64,000 nucleotides of DNA, from positions 62,001 through 126,000 of the forward strand of contig RSEH01000074.1 of the NCBI GenBank assembly GCA_006503475.1. Direction: 5' to 3'. This document shows, one piece after another, positions 25,060 through 34,359 of this stretch. Position 1 is the stretch's first letter; each line of letters begins with the position of its first letter. Below the pieces are notes generated by a model. It did no database searches. It had not been told where the DNA came from and saw nothing but the letters and a program-made list of their open reading frames with translations. Both the position numbers and the translations under genes were made by a program. Source of the stretch: Stentor roeselii. Lineage: Eukaryota; Ciliophora; Heterotrichea; Heterotrichida; Stentoridae.

Positions 25060-27678
25060 ATGGGTTGTTGTGCAGGAAAGAGTTTCAGTCTTTCAAATGG
25101 AGTGAAGGAAAAAATAGAAGGAATGAAGAAAAACCTAATGAAATCCCTTACAATCAACAGAAGAACCATAAAGCGAGAATCTTCAGGCACTCGACCTCTG
25201 GACAGTGAAATTCCAGTCAGTTTGTTAAAAGATAGAAAAAAGTCTAAAGAAGAAAGCGAAGAGATATGCTCAGCTTTAAGTTCTCATTTTCTATTTAAAA
25301 CTTTAGACAAGGCAAACTTGGAGTTGATTGCAGAGCAAATGCTTTTATTAAACTTAGAGTATAACAAAATCCTTTTCACTCAAGGAGACAATGGCTATTA
25401 TTTTTACCTTATTGACACAGGTGCTGTCGAAATCATTGTAAATGACATAAGCAAAGGAGTCCTTCGTAAGCCGGAGTGCTTCGGGGAACTTGCTCTTCTT
25501 TACGACTCTCCAAGAACTGCAACTATAAAAACTTTAGAAAATTCCTCATTCTGGGTGATAAATCGGGAAAAATTTAGAGAAGCTGTTAAAGTAGTGGCTT
25601 CGAGTAACAGTTCGCAATCTGAAGAATTCCTGAAAAATTTAAGTTTTTTCAATTTGATTGAATTAGAAAGGCAGAGCATCTTTTTAGGATTGTCTTCTTA
25701 TATGGAATACTCTGACTCTCAGACTATTGTCAATGAGGGAGATCCTGGAGATATGATTTTTTTGATTATTTCTGGACAGGTTAAATGCTCTATTCAAAAA
25801 GTTACTGTTAGGGTTCTTAAATTTGGGAATCTGTTTGGGGAACTGGCAACTATTTTTAAGAGTAATAGAACTGCTACTGTCAGAGCTATTGGGAATGTCA
25901 AACTTTTAGCTTTTGGAGCTGAGAGATCTTTGCAGTATTTTGAGATGGGGAAGGAAATTTTTGTTAATTCTTTGCTTATGGCGATGGAAAATAATCAGGT
26001 GTTGAAGAGCTTGAATGAAGAGCAAAAGATGAAATTAATTGATAAGATAGAAATAAAAAAGGTTATGAACGGAGAAGAAATTATTCCTCAAGGAACCCTG
26101 ATAGGCCAATATATTTTTATCATCCTGAAAGGTACACTAATCCACGGGGATGATGTATTCCAAAGAAATGATATTATAGGAATTTCAAACATTTTAGATG
26201 AAAATTTCGAAGTTTGTAAGTTTCCTGCAAAGCTACTAAGCGATGGGTACATCGGAGTCTTGACTCACAAAAGCTTACTCGAAGCTCTTGGAGGAAATTT
26301 AATCTCAATTATAAAAAGAAACGAAATCATGAGTGTAATCAAAGACATTTACCTATTCAAGCCACTCCCAAAGGAAAAACTCGAAATAATCTGTGATAAA
26401 TTTAAACTTGAAACACTCAAACCAAATTCAGTGATTTTAGAAGATAAAGGAAAATTAAACTTTTTGATAATTGTTAAGTCAGGCCAAATTTGCTTGATAA
26501 ACAATGGGGAAGTTTCGAAATCTTTTATTAAAAGTGGGTTTTTTGGAGAGAGTTCTTTGATTTTAGAAGAAATTTTTCCGTTTATGGTGAAATCTTTTGG
26601 AAATGCTGAAATTTGGAAATTATCTAAAAAGGACTTCTCTGGTCTTCTAGATGAAAGTATAATCAATCAAATAAAAAAGCGAATAAATTTACAAAAAGTT
26701 GAAGTAGAACTAACCAACCTAAACCTAATCAAGGTCCTTGGAACCGGTACCTACGGAAACGTATACCTTGTGCATCATCCAATAAGTGACAAACTCTACG
26801 CATTGAAAGTTTTTTTAAGGTCAACAATAATTCAACTAAAAGTCTTCGAACTTCTTCAAATGGAAAAAAAAGTTATGCAAGAGCTAGACCATCCTCTAAT
26901 AACCAAGCTCGTCAAGACCTTCAAAGACGAAAGTCGATTTTACCTACTTATTGAATACATAAACGGCATCGATTTCTTCGAATATCTCTTCGACAAAGGT
27001 CTTCTACCCATTCAAGAGGCTCGTTTTTACATATCCTGCATTATTCTCGCAGTCGAACACATCCATTCAAGAGGAATCGTTTACAGAGACTTAAAACCTG
27101 AAAACATTTTAATTGATAACGAAGGGTATCCTGTGTTGATAGACTTCGGAGTTTCGAAACTAGTCCAAGAAAGGACTTACACCTTAATCGGCACTCCTCA
27201 TTACATGGCTCCTGAAATCGTTCAAGGCGCGGGGTACTCTTTTTCTTGTGACTGTTGGAGTCTTGGAGTACTTTTGTATGAATGTCTTGTTGGAAAAGTG
27301 CCTTTTGGACATGAGGAGAATGATTTATACTCGATTTATAAAGATATCATCAGTTTTCAATTCAAGTTTCCTAAGAAATTCATGGACTCTCCGGTGAAAG
27401 GAGTTATCGAAGGTCTCTTAGAAGTGGAACCAGAAAAAAGATTGAAAATTTCAGAATGTAAGAATCATGAATGGCTTCATGGGGTGAACTGGGACTACTT
27501 AATTGGAAAGTTCTCAAAACCGCCTTTTATCCCGAAAAATCAGGAGATCGAGACTTTATCAGGAAAACCATTTGATGAAGTGATATATGTAAAATTTATT
27601 CAGGACTATGAAAGTTGCACACTTTTGGAATACGATGAAGATGTCCAGCTTAACGAAGACATTTTTAATGACTTTTAG
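25060..27678 (+). CDS. cGMP-dependent protein kinase (PKG-like) with four CNB domains
   Basis: 872 residues. The MGCCAGKSF start is an N-myristoylation/palmitoylation signal, so it is probably membrane-bound. Four cyclic-nucleotide-binding folds precede the kinase. CNB1 (FGELALLYDSPRTATI) and CNB2 (FGELATIFKSNRTATV) keep the phosphate-binding Glu and Arg. CNB3 lacks the cassette, and CNB4 (FGESSLILEEIFPFMV) lacks the Arg. The AGC kinase starts near residue 551: GTGTYGNVY, ALKV, YRDLKPEN (Y replaces H of HRD), DFGVSK and GTPHYMAPE. The four-CNB layout matches apicomplexan and ciliate PKGs. The cAMP versus cGMP preference is not settled from sequence. It lies 17 nt after the carboxypeptidase gene. 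Confidence 0.93.
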   Translation: MGCCAGKSFSLSNGVKEKIEGMKKNLMKSLTINRRTIKRESSGTRPLDSEIPVSLLKDRKKSKEESEEICSALSSHFLFKTLDKANLELIAEQMLLLNLEYNKILFTQGDNGYYFYLIDTGAVEIIVNDISKGVLRKPECFGELALLYDSPRTATIKTLENSSFWVINREKFREAVKVVASSNSSQSEEFLKNLSFFNLIELERQSIFLGLSSYMEYSDSQTIVNEGDPGDMIFLIISGQVKCSIQKVTVRVLKFGNLFGELATIFKSNRTATVRAIGNVKLLAFGAERSLQYFEMGKEIFVNSLLMAMENNQVLKSLNEEQKMKLIDKIEIKKVMNGEEIIPQGTLIGQYIFIILKGTLIHGDDVFQRNDIIGISNILDENFEVCKFPAKLLSDGYIGVLTHKSLLEALGGNLISIIKRNEIMSVIKDIYLFKPLPKEKLEIICDKFKLETLKPNSVILEDKGKLNFLIIVKSGQICLINNGEVSKSFIKSGFFGESSLILEEIFPFMVKSFGNAEIWKLSKKDFSGLLDESIINQIKKRINLQKVEVELTNLNLIKVLGTGTYGNVYLVHHPISDKLYALKVFLRSTIIQLKVFELLQMEKKVMQELDHPLITKLVKTFKDESRFYLLIEYINGIDFFEYLFDKGLLPIQEARFYISCIILAVEHIHSRGIVYRDLKPENILIDNEGYPVLIDFGVSKLVQERTYTLIGTPHYMAPEIVQGAGYSFSCDCWSLGVLLYECLVGKVPFGHEENDLYSIYKDIISFQFKFPKKFMDSPVKGVIEGLLEVEPEKRLKISECKNHEWLHGVNWDYLIGKFSKPPFIPKNQEIETLSGKPFDEVIYVKFIQDYESCTLLEYDEDVQLNEDIFNDF

Positions 27679-27715
27679 TAAGTGAATCATAAATCCACCG
27701 TCAATAATTTACTAT

Positions 27716-29293
27716 CTAAACGTGGCCTATATTCAAAATCTTCCTCAGCTCAGTCTGCTGATGTCTTCCTACTATGCAGTACTGCGACTTGATTAGGTAG
27801 TCGTCAGGGTAGTCGTCGATAAATGAGTACAAAATCAAATTCGGGGTTCTTTCAAGTCTTTGCTTTGTGAGATGCGGGATGGATTTTTCAAGTAAAAGCG
27901 CGAATCCAGTTTCACTTTCTTCAGCAATTACTGACCTTATGCGATGAGGATAGCTGGGAGTGATGCAAAGGTCAATAGGTTTATTAATATCTTTTAACCA
28001 GAGCTTAAGTTTTCTCCAAGTGCAATACAGATCAAAATGAAAAAGATAATATTCAGTGAGACAAGCCGTGATGCCAGCTAAGGAATTCTCGTACTTTGTG
28101 ATGTTCCTGCTGTATGACGGCGAAGCCACTTTTTTCATATTAGAAAAATATTTATCTTTCGCTTTCCACCTCGATGCCCAAGGCTTCAGCTTACTGAGTT
28201 CATCGATTTTTCCTACATCAAGAATACCTTTAAGGTCAGAGATGCTAAAAATAACAGCAAAATTATTAAGTCTCCAGATGTCTGTCATTTTCACTCCTCC
28301 TCGAAGCCTCAATTTAAAGATCATATCATCTAAATCATTATCCTTCTCCAAGATCACTGACTGGTCTTGACAAGTCGAACCAAAAGACTCGTCACTTCTT
28401 GAATCACTGAAGTCCGAAGGAGACTTGAGACTTGGTTTGACTTTGAAGTTTATAACTGAATCAACTGTTGAAAACCTTCTTCTTTTCAATGGCAGAGCTT
28501 TTAAAGACTTAACGTCGAAATGACTTTCAACTTTTTTCAACTCGTTCCACTTTTTATCGATGGTGCTCTGGATTTTTCTCAATGATTTATTTATGTTATT
28601 AACTTGTTTATCCATTTCCAAGCTTTTCATGTCGAAAAGAGTCATTTTTTCATCTAGTCTTTTTAGTGCGGAGTTTAGTTTAGAACTTATCAAGTCGTGG
28701 ATGATTTTTTCGTTTGTTTTTAAGATTTCGGATCGAGTTTTTTCTTCGTCGCTTTTTAGTTTTACCTCTTCTTTAATTTCTCTGATTGTGCGGGTTTCTG
28801 CGTCGGTTTCTTTTGACTGGGTTAGAATATTTTTATGATTTTTGTTTGTGAAACATGACCCGCAAGCTTCTAACAAGTTGTCGAAGAGTTTGAAGAAATC
28901 GTATTCGTTTTTACCTGATTTGAATAAGTAAACGATTTCGTCTTGACGATTCTGGATTTCGTAGTCTTCTTTGATGTTGTTGACTTCCGCGTATACGCGC
29001 ACTAGCTCTTTTAAACTTTCGATGTGGGGCACTGATGTACGGATTTGACTTATGTAATCTGGACGGTCATAATGCATATCAATATCTTTAAGACAGTTTT
29101 CAAAGTCTCCCCAATTCACTTCTTCTGGCGTTATTGAGCCAGACTCATGAGAATTCAAAGTTTGATTTAAAGTTTCAGCAGTTTCCGGTTTTTTCGGAGA
29201 TGCTTCTTGTATTTGAGGATCTTTTTTCAGAGTAATTTTAGGTTCTAAAGACTTAGATTGCTTCTCCTTAGATTCATTGGCTCTAATTTCCAT
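27716..29293 (-). CDS. Orphan protein with central coiled coil
   Basis: 525 residues from the ATG at 29293 (MEIRANES). Upstream the frame continues but only a TTG precedes it, and no 15-16 nt intron linking an earlier ATG was found. Layout: acidic/disordered N-terminus, helical segment ~95-170 with CGSCF, coiled coil ~190-275, a basic patch (PLKRRRFS, possible nuclear signal), then a globular C-terminal ~200 residues rich in aromatic residues (DIWRLNNFAVIFSISDLKGIL; YLFHFDLYCTWRKLKLWL). No family recognised. It converges on PKG with 37 nt between stops. Confidence 0.8.
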   Translation of the reverse strand: MEIRANESKEKQSKSLEPKITLKKDPQIQEASPKKPETAETLNQTLNSHESGSITPEEVNWGDFENCLKDIDMHYDRPDYISQIRTSVPHIESLKELVRVYAEVNNIKEDYEIQNRQDEIVYLFKSGKNEYDFFKLFDNLLEACGSCFTNKNHKNILTQSKETDAETRTIREIKEEVKLKSDEEKTRSEILKTNEKIIHDLISSKLNSALKRLDEKMTLFDMKSLEMDKQVNNINKSLRKIQSTIDKKWNELKKVESHFDVKSLKALPLKRRRFSTVDSVINFKVKPSLKSPSDFSDSRSDESFGSTCQDQSVILEKDNDLDDMIFKLRLRGGVKMTDIWRLNNFAVIFSISDLKGILDVGKIDELSKLKPWASRWKAKDKYFSNMKKVASPSYSRNITKYENSLAGITACLTEYYLFHFDLYCTWRKLKLWLKDINKPIDLCITPSYPHRIRSVIAEESETGFALLLEKSIPHLTKQRLERTPNLILYSFIDDYPDDYLIKSQYCIVGRHQQTELRKILNIGHV

Positions 29294-29579
29294 GGGGGGC
29301 TTTATTATATTCGAAATGGGCTGAAAAGATTGCAGATAAACGAGCCGGATAGCTTTATCCGAACAGAACAAGAAGGACTGACTTGTTAAAGTGACTAGCA
29401 GCGGCCATTAAATTATAAAATTTAAAAAAAATACCAAATTTTTCTCTGTTTTTTTAAAGTTTGAAGATACTCCATAAAAAAACTTAAATTTAGTAATTTT
29501 ATTCTTTAATACTCACTATTATCCTTCAAAGGCTTTATTATGAAAATCTTATTTTCAGTCTAGCATTTCCTTTAGATAA

Positions 29580-30881
29580 ATGGAAGAAATCACCTGGGCA
29601 GTATTTTTAATAGTTTGGCTGTCATTATTCGTGTTCTCATTCATCTTCACAAATTATTTCCTCTTTGAAGACTATGAACTACGAGGAAAGTTTGTAAAAT
29701 TGATTTCAAGTTTATCATTCAGTACATCTTGCAGCCTTCTGATTCTCTTTTTACTGGAACTTTTAGAGTTTTCTATTTCGATTCAAGTCTGGAAATTGAA
29801 CTTCTTCATGTTCTGTCTTCTGATGATTTACTTGATACCTCTCTTGATGATTTTTAAGATGTTCAAAACAAATAAAGTTCTCTGCATTTTGTTTCTTGTA
29901 CTTTATATCTCGATCGTTGAAAAGTCACGAAGTTTATATGAGACTGATGACAAATGGCTTCTTTTGAACCCGTTATCCAACCTTCAATTCAACTACTTAA
30001 GCAACTGTGGTATCTTCTTCAGTGCATTACTATCCGGATTCGGAGCAATAAACTGCACTTACAATTACTTCAACTTCTTCAACGAAGATATCCTAAAAGA
30101 AACATCACAAGAAGCAATCGAAAAATGCAAGTCAAACATGAAAGACTTAATAAAATCAAAAGTCCAAAATTCAATATCAAACAAGAAAAATCAATCCTTA
30201 TTCGGAAAGATAAAAAACATCTTCAGCGAAACCTCCGAACTCCAACTAAGTGTCAAAAGTTTTGAAGCAATTCATCAAGAGCACTTAAAAAAAATCCAGC
30301 AAATCTTAATAAACGAAGAAAAAAAGCGAATTCGCCAGACCCAAAAAGGAAAATTTTATTATCTTCTAGGAAAAGTGATGGTTGTTTATTCAATTTACAA
30401 GGTCTTCATGTCCTCCGTCAATTACCTGTTCGAAAGAAACGTCGGCGTCGACCCGATAACGAAGTCGATCCAGTTAGTCTCGGGTGTTAATTCTTCCTTC
30501 GCTCAGAGCTTGCAAACAATGACTACCACTTTTAGTGTCTTGTTGGTAGGAGTACTTATTTTCACTAATGTTAAAAGCTTTTTGCAACTTCTCATCAGTC
30601 TCATCAATTTACTTGGAAGGTTCATTTCTGGAGGACTTTCGACTCAGGTGCTCATGTTTTGCATCTCGGAAGCAACTGGACTTTACTTTATGGCCACGGT
30701 TTTGTTGATGAGGGCGAATATGCCTGAAGGGTTTAGGAATAACTTTGAGAATGCATTGGATAATCCGAAGTTTCTTAAATTTCATCATATGTTTGATGCG
30801 ACTTTTACTGTTACTGCTGTGGTCACTTCAGTTATTCTTATTGTCAGGCATAAGTTGAAGTTTAAGAAGAAGACTAATTAG
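29580..30881 (+). CDS. GPR89: GPR89/GPHR family membrane protein (Golgi pH regulator)
   Basis: 433 residues, multi-pass. Members are anion channels or pH regulators of Golgi/ER membranes. Seen: FTNYFLFEDYELRGKFV after TM1, and the signature LSGFGAINCTYNYF, the family hallmark (animals: LSGFGAVNCPYTY). A cytosolic helical loop (~180-270) with KKIQQILINEEKKRIRQTQKG follows, then the C-terminal ABA-GPCR-type region (GKVMVVYSIYKVF...YLFERNVGVDPITKSIQLVSG; YFMATVLLMRANMP; FHHMFDATF). Length and order match the family. Single clear homologue; confidence is high. Confidence 0.93.
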   Translation: MEEITWAVFLIVWLSLFVFSFIFTNYFLFEDYELRGKFVKLISSLSFSTSCSLLILFLLELLEFSISIQVWKLNFFMFCLLMIYLIPLLMIFKMFKTNKVLCILFLVLYISIVEKSRSLYETDDKWLLLNPLSNLQFNYLSNCGIFFSALLSGFGAINCTYNYFNFFNEDILKETSQEAIEKCKSNMKDLIKSKVQNSISNKKNQSLFGKIKNIFSETSELQLSVKSFEAIHQEHLKKIQQILINEEKKRIRQTQKGKFYYLLGKVMVVYSIYKVFMSSVNYLFERNVGVDPITKSIQLVSGVNSSFAQSLQTMTTTFSVLLVGVLIFTNVKSFLQLLISLINLLGRFISGGLSTQVLMFCISEATGLYFMATVLLMRANMPEGFRNNFENALDNPKFLKFHHMFDATFTVTAVVTSVILIVRHKLKFKKKTN

Positions 30882-31317
30882 AGATATACTTAGGTTAGAT
30901 ATAGAGAAATACTAAAAAATTGAGGTATTATATTAAATTATGGAAATCATCATGATTTACAAATATTAGCAAAATTGGTTGTTTTAGAATTGAAAAGAAT
31001 AGAAAAGGACGGGTTCTATATCATTTTTCGCTGAATGTTTTAAGAGATATACGAAAAATAAGTTTTTTCTTGATATTTAAATCTTAAAACTATTCATGTT
31101 CATACATTAAGACTTTTCCAAGTCCCACATAAAAAACCCTTCCAAAACTCTTCACCCATCCAAATCCATCCATCTCACTAAAACCCGCACCTGCCATCAA
31201 AACCCAAAAGAAACTTTAAAATCCCTTCAAAATCTCCTGTTTTTCCCCAAACTCTCTACTTAATAAAAACCTTTATCTACCTCCTTAATAATTAAAAAAT
31301 CCATTAGCCCATAATAA
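30882..31317. other. 436-nt intergenic region, no gene seen
   Basis: The left half is A/T-rich. The right ~200 nt are pyrimidine/CA-rich (runs such as cccttccaaaactcttcacc) directly before the PP2C-like gene ATG, probably its promoter/leader (inference). No ORF or RNA gene seen. Confidence 0.6.
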
Positions 31318-32502
31318 ATGAATGCAAAAGATCATTTTAAAGCCATAGCTAGAACCTCACGCCGTCCATCTCAAAAAGAAACCCAGTTGCCCCAGATAAA
31401 GCGATCCTTTTCGCCGAGCACTCAGACGAATTCAGTCAACTCTCACTCCCCAATGCCTAAAGTAAGTTCGACCCGTTCATCAAGCACATCTCGTTTAACC
31501 TTGCCTGATACTCGAAACTCAAAAAACGGGTCTTCAAGTTCTGCTCGCAATGAAAGTGGAAAAGCTTCGGACAAGGCTTGTGGAATTGTCAAGGGATATG
31601 CGGCTAACTCGAGAAGAGCTCGACATCGAAATGAGGATCGTGTCAGTATCATTATTAATATTCAACATCCTCCTCACATTGACCAATCAATTTGGCCTCA
31701 GAGTTCTTACTATGGACTTTACAACGGACATAGTGGAAGGAATTGTGCGGAGTACTTGAAAGCAAACCTTGCTAATCATATTCTGAGTTCATCAGACTTT
31801 CCAAAAAACACAAAGCGAGCTTTATTTTCCTCATTTCTAGAAATAGACCAGTGTTTTTTAAAACAAGCAAAGGAAAATGGTGACATTTCCGGTTCCTGTG
31901 CCCTAGTATTGCTGATAATCGGTGACAAATGTTTTGTAGCAAACACAGGAGATTCAAAAGCAATAATATCAATGGGTCAAGGAAAAGCAGTGACATCAAT
32001 AACAGAAACACATCGTCCAGGCGAAACAAGTGAGTACAACAGAATAATTCAAGCAGGTGGGCGAGTTTTCACTGATTACATCGTCAACAGCAGAGGAGAA
32101 AACGTCAACTACGGTCCCCACCTTGTCGAACCTGGAAAGCTGAAAGTTTCCAGAACTTTCGGAGACTTGGACGCGAAGGATGAGGAATATGGAGGAAATC
32201 CTAATGTTATCATCGCTGACCCACATTTGAAAAGCTTTCCTGTCAAAAAAGATCAAGATTTCGTTTTTATTGCAACGAGCTCTGTTTTTGATAGGCTCAG
32301 CAGTAGGGAGATTTGTGATATTGTATTTAAAAATGCCAAGTTTCACTCATGTAAAGGCATTGAATATGTTTTGGCTACTGCTGTTGAGGAAGTCCTTGCG
32401 GAAACTGTTGATAGAGGGTGTAATGAAAATGCAACTGCAATTTTAATTGCTTTTAAAGGGTTTCAGAACTTTTTGGAAGAAAGCCTCAGTACTCAAGGAT
32501 AA
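31318..32502 (+). CDS. PP2C-like protein, probable pseudophosphatase (second copy type)
   Basis: 394 residues. The N-terminal ~90 residues are Ser/Thr-rich and disordered, then comes a PP2C fold: RARHRNEDRVSI (motif 1), YGLYNGHSGRNCAEYL where active enzymes have DGHGG, SGSCALVLLI, VANTGDSKAII (intact GDS), VSRTFGDLDA, IATSSVFDRL instead of ASDGLWD, and GCNENATAILI in place of the DNxT motif. The DGHG Asp and the SDG Asp are both lost, so two-metal catalysis is unlikely (inference). The set of lost residues differs from the gene at 5214-6500, so the two decayed independently. Its partner is unknown. Confidence 0.87.
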   Translation: MNAKDHFKAIARTSRRPSQKETQLPQIKRSFSPSTQTNSVNSHSPMPKVSSTRSSSTSRLTLPDTRNSKNGSSSSARNESGKASDKACGIVKGYAANSRRARHRNEDRVSIIINIQHPPHIDQSIWPQSSYYGLYNGHSGRNCAEYLKANLANHILSSSDFPKNTKRALFSSFLEIDQCFLKQAKENGDISGSCALVLLIIGDKCFVANTGDSKAIISMGQGKAVTSITETHRPGETSEYNRIIQAGGRVFTDYIVNSRGENVNYGPHLVEPGKLKVSRTFGDLDAKDEEYGGNPNVIIADPHLKSFPVKKDQDFVFIATSSVFDRLSSREICDIVFKNAKFHSCKGIEYVLATAVEEVLAETVDRGCNENATAILIAFKGFQNFLEESLSTQG

Positions 32503-32604
32503 GTCTTCATATGAATCATATGATTATCCAATTTTGGTCTAATTTAATCTTTCTTCTTACTTATCCTAAAGTAACGTGATTCTTTCTAACCGATAACCAG
32601 TTAA

Positions 32605-33543
32605 CTACTCTAAATCCAAAGGTCTCGTTCCTTCATCCCCTTCAGCAGCTTTTTTCAATTTTAAAATTTCAGCTTTGACTTTTCGTTTTTCACTTCTAAG
32701 CTCTTCAACCTTTTCCTTAGCCTCCTTGATCTGTTCCTTGATCTTGAAAGTATTTCCATTAGCAGCAAGTTTATTGCTAAGTTCAGCGAGATACTCATCA
32801 GTTTGTTGAAGTTCCGCTTCCCTGACCTCCAAGTCCTTGATCTTGGAGCTAAGCTGATTAAGTTCCTTATCAACAGCAATAATTTCTTTCTTTATCTCCG
32901 CTTCCGACATATTCAACAACCTTTCAAAAGAGTTCATATCAGAAGTGGCGCTTTCATCATCAAAGTCCCAGTCCTTCACATCTTCTTTTAGGTCTTTATA
33001 AGTCTCCTCCGCTTCTTTAAGCTCGTCAATCAATTTCGTCTTTTCCTTCTGCAGCCGAGCGATTTTTTCTTCAATGTTTTCCTGACCTGCTAGAGTTTCT
33101 TGTTGGACAAGCAGAGCTGAGTCGATTTCCATGATGTTTTTTTCCATCTCTTGAATGAGGACTTCGTAGTTCGCTTGTTCGACTTTAAGCTCGTCTCTTC
33201 TGATGAGGATGTCGCGGATTTGACTTGATTTCGACTCGAGGGCTTCTTGAATCTCGATCACTTTTTGAATGCCGTTCTTCGCTGAGACCACGTTTTCGTT
33301 TGAGTTTTCAGTTTGGCATAAAAGCGACATTTGTTCTTTTAACTCTGAAAGTTCTCTTGCGAATTCCTGGTGCATCGACTTGAAATCTGAAAGAACACTT
33401 CTTTCTTCGTCGTTTCTGTCGTTTGCACGCTGGTTTTTTAACTTGTCTCGTTCACGTTCGAGCTGAGCGTTTTCGGATGTTATTTGGAGGATCAGCTGGT
33501 TGATTTCGTCGAGAGCGAGCTTTTTGGAACCTGTGCAACCCAT
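32605..33543 (-). CDS. Acylated coiled-coil protein (MGCTGSKK start)
   Basis: 312 residues from the ATG at 33543, chosen over an upstream in-frame start because MGCTGSKK is a strong N-myristoylation plus palmitoylation sequence. The rest (residues ~10-300) is near-continuous coiled coil (NAQLERERDKLKNQ...; EVREAELQQTDEYLAEL), with a break around an acidic segment (VKDWDFDDESATSDM). It is probably a membrane-tethered rod. It ends in TAG, 102 nt from the convergent PP2C-like stop. No family recognised. Confidence 0.83.
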   Translation of the reverse strand: MGCTGSKKLALDEINQLILQITSENAQLERERDKLKNQRANDRNDEERSVLSDFKSMHQEFARELSELKEQMSLLCQTENSNENVVSAKNGIQKVIEIQEALESKSSQIRDILIRRDELKVEQANYEVLIQEMEKNIMEIDSALLVQQETLAGQENIEEKIARLQKEKTKLIDELKEAEETYKDLKEDVKDWDFDDESATSDMNSFERLLNMSEAEIKKEIIAVDKELNQLSSKIKDLEVREAELQQTDEYLAELSNKLAANGNTFKIKEQIKEAKEKVEELRSEKRKVKAEILKLKKAAEGDEGTRPLDLE

Positions 33544-33620
33544 TAAATATAGTAAAATTGTGGACGGCGTTAAAGGTTTTTTTAAATTTTTCAATATGAA
33601 AACAAAGAATTGTGTTAATG

Positions 33621-34235
33621 TTAAACTCGATAATGGTTCCAGTCAACCCCATTCTTGATCCTGTTATCAGTCATAAGTTCGTTCAAAGCAGACTCTAATT
33701 CTCCAACAGAAATCTCAAAGTTCAGCATATTCATGATTTCTCCAGCAGTATACCCTTTAATCCTCGATGGAAACTTCATGAAAGATTTATAAACTTCTTC
33801 AGTTTTCTTTTTCGGCTTTGGGAAGGTCTTAAGATAGCTTGTCAAGACAACCGACAAGAATTCATTGATTTCAGCTCTTGAGTAAAGAGGTAAAACCGAT
33901 CCTATGATAAAAGATGAAGTTTCTTGCATTTTGCGAAAATTTCCTACAACTTGTATGTAGTTATTTTCTCTGAAAACAGTAGTTTTCATTGAGTCTTTAG
34001 AAGAAGTAAGCTTTTTGTAGTAACAAACATTGAAATTTCCTGAATGGTCTTCTAAGATAAGGTCGTATCTTAGTGAAGACTCTTGGATGGTCTTTATACG
34101 TGCTACGATTTGGATTGATGAGATGGCCTGGCCTTTGTAGGAAGGTTTTTCTCCTTCTTTTTGAACTGAATTTAACATTTTCAAGGTGCAGAAGAAGGTT
34201 TTAGCTGATGTTTTGTCTGACATTTCACTGGCCAT
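33621..34235 (-). CDS. Replication protein A 32-kDa subunit-like (RPA2)
   Basis: 204 residues, shorter than typical RPA2 (~270) because the phosphorylated N-terminus is reduced. RPA is the eukaryotic ssDNA-binding trimer. Seen: OB fold with ISSIQIVARIKTIQESSLRYDLILEDHSG and YIQVVGNFRKMQETSSFIIG, then a C-terminal winged helix (GYTAGEIMNMLNFEISVGELESALNELMTDNRIKNGVDWNHYRV spans positions 33621-33750). This order (OB then wH) is the RPA2 signature. A TEN1/Stn1-type OB-wH protein is the alternative. Confidence 0.82.
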   Translation of the reverse strand: MASEMSDKTSAKTFFCTLKMLNSVQKEGEKPSYKGQAISSIQIVARIKTIQESSLRYDLILEDHSGNFNVCYYKKLTSSKDSMKTTVFRENNYIQVVGNFRKMQETSSFIIGSVLPLYSRAEINEFLSVVLTSYLKTFPKPKKKTEEVYKSFMKFPSRIKGYTAGEIMNMLNFEISVGELESALNELMTDNRIKNGVDWNHYRV

Positions 34236-34359
34236 TTTGAATTATTTGTGAAGGTCATGATTAAATGTCAGTTGTTGATAAAGCGAGAAAAATCACGAAA
34301 ATTTCCTTTATTAATATTCTATAGAAAACCATTCAACTATTTAAATAATTTCTTTAATT

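Noticed and set aside
29294-29408. Upstream exon starting at the ATG at 29408 for the orphan gene at 27716-29293
   Set aside because: A 16-nt-class intron would be needed; available GT...AG pairs give 12, 14, 17, 18, 26 or 30 nt, none typical here.
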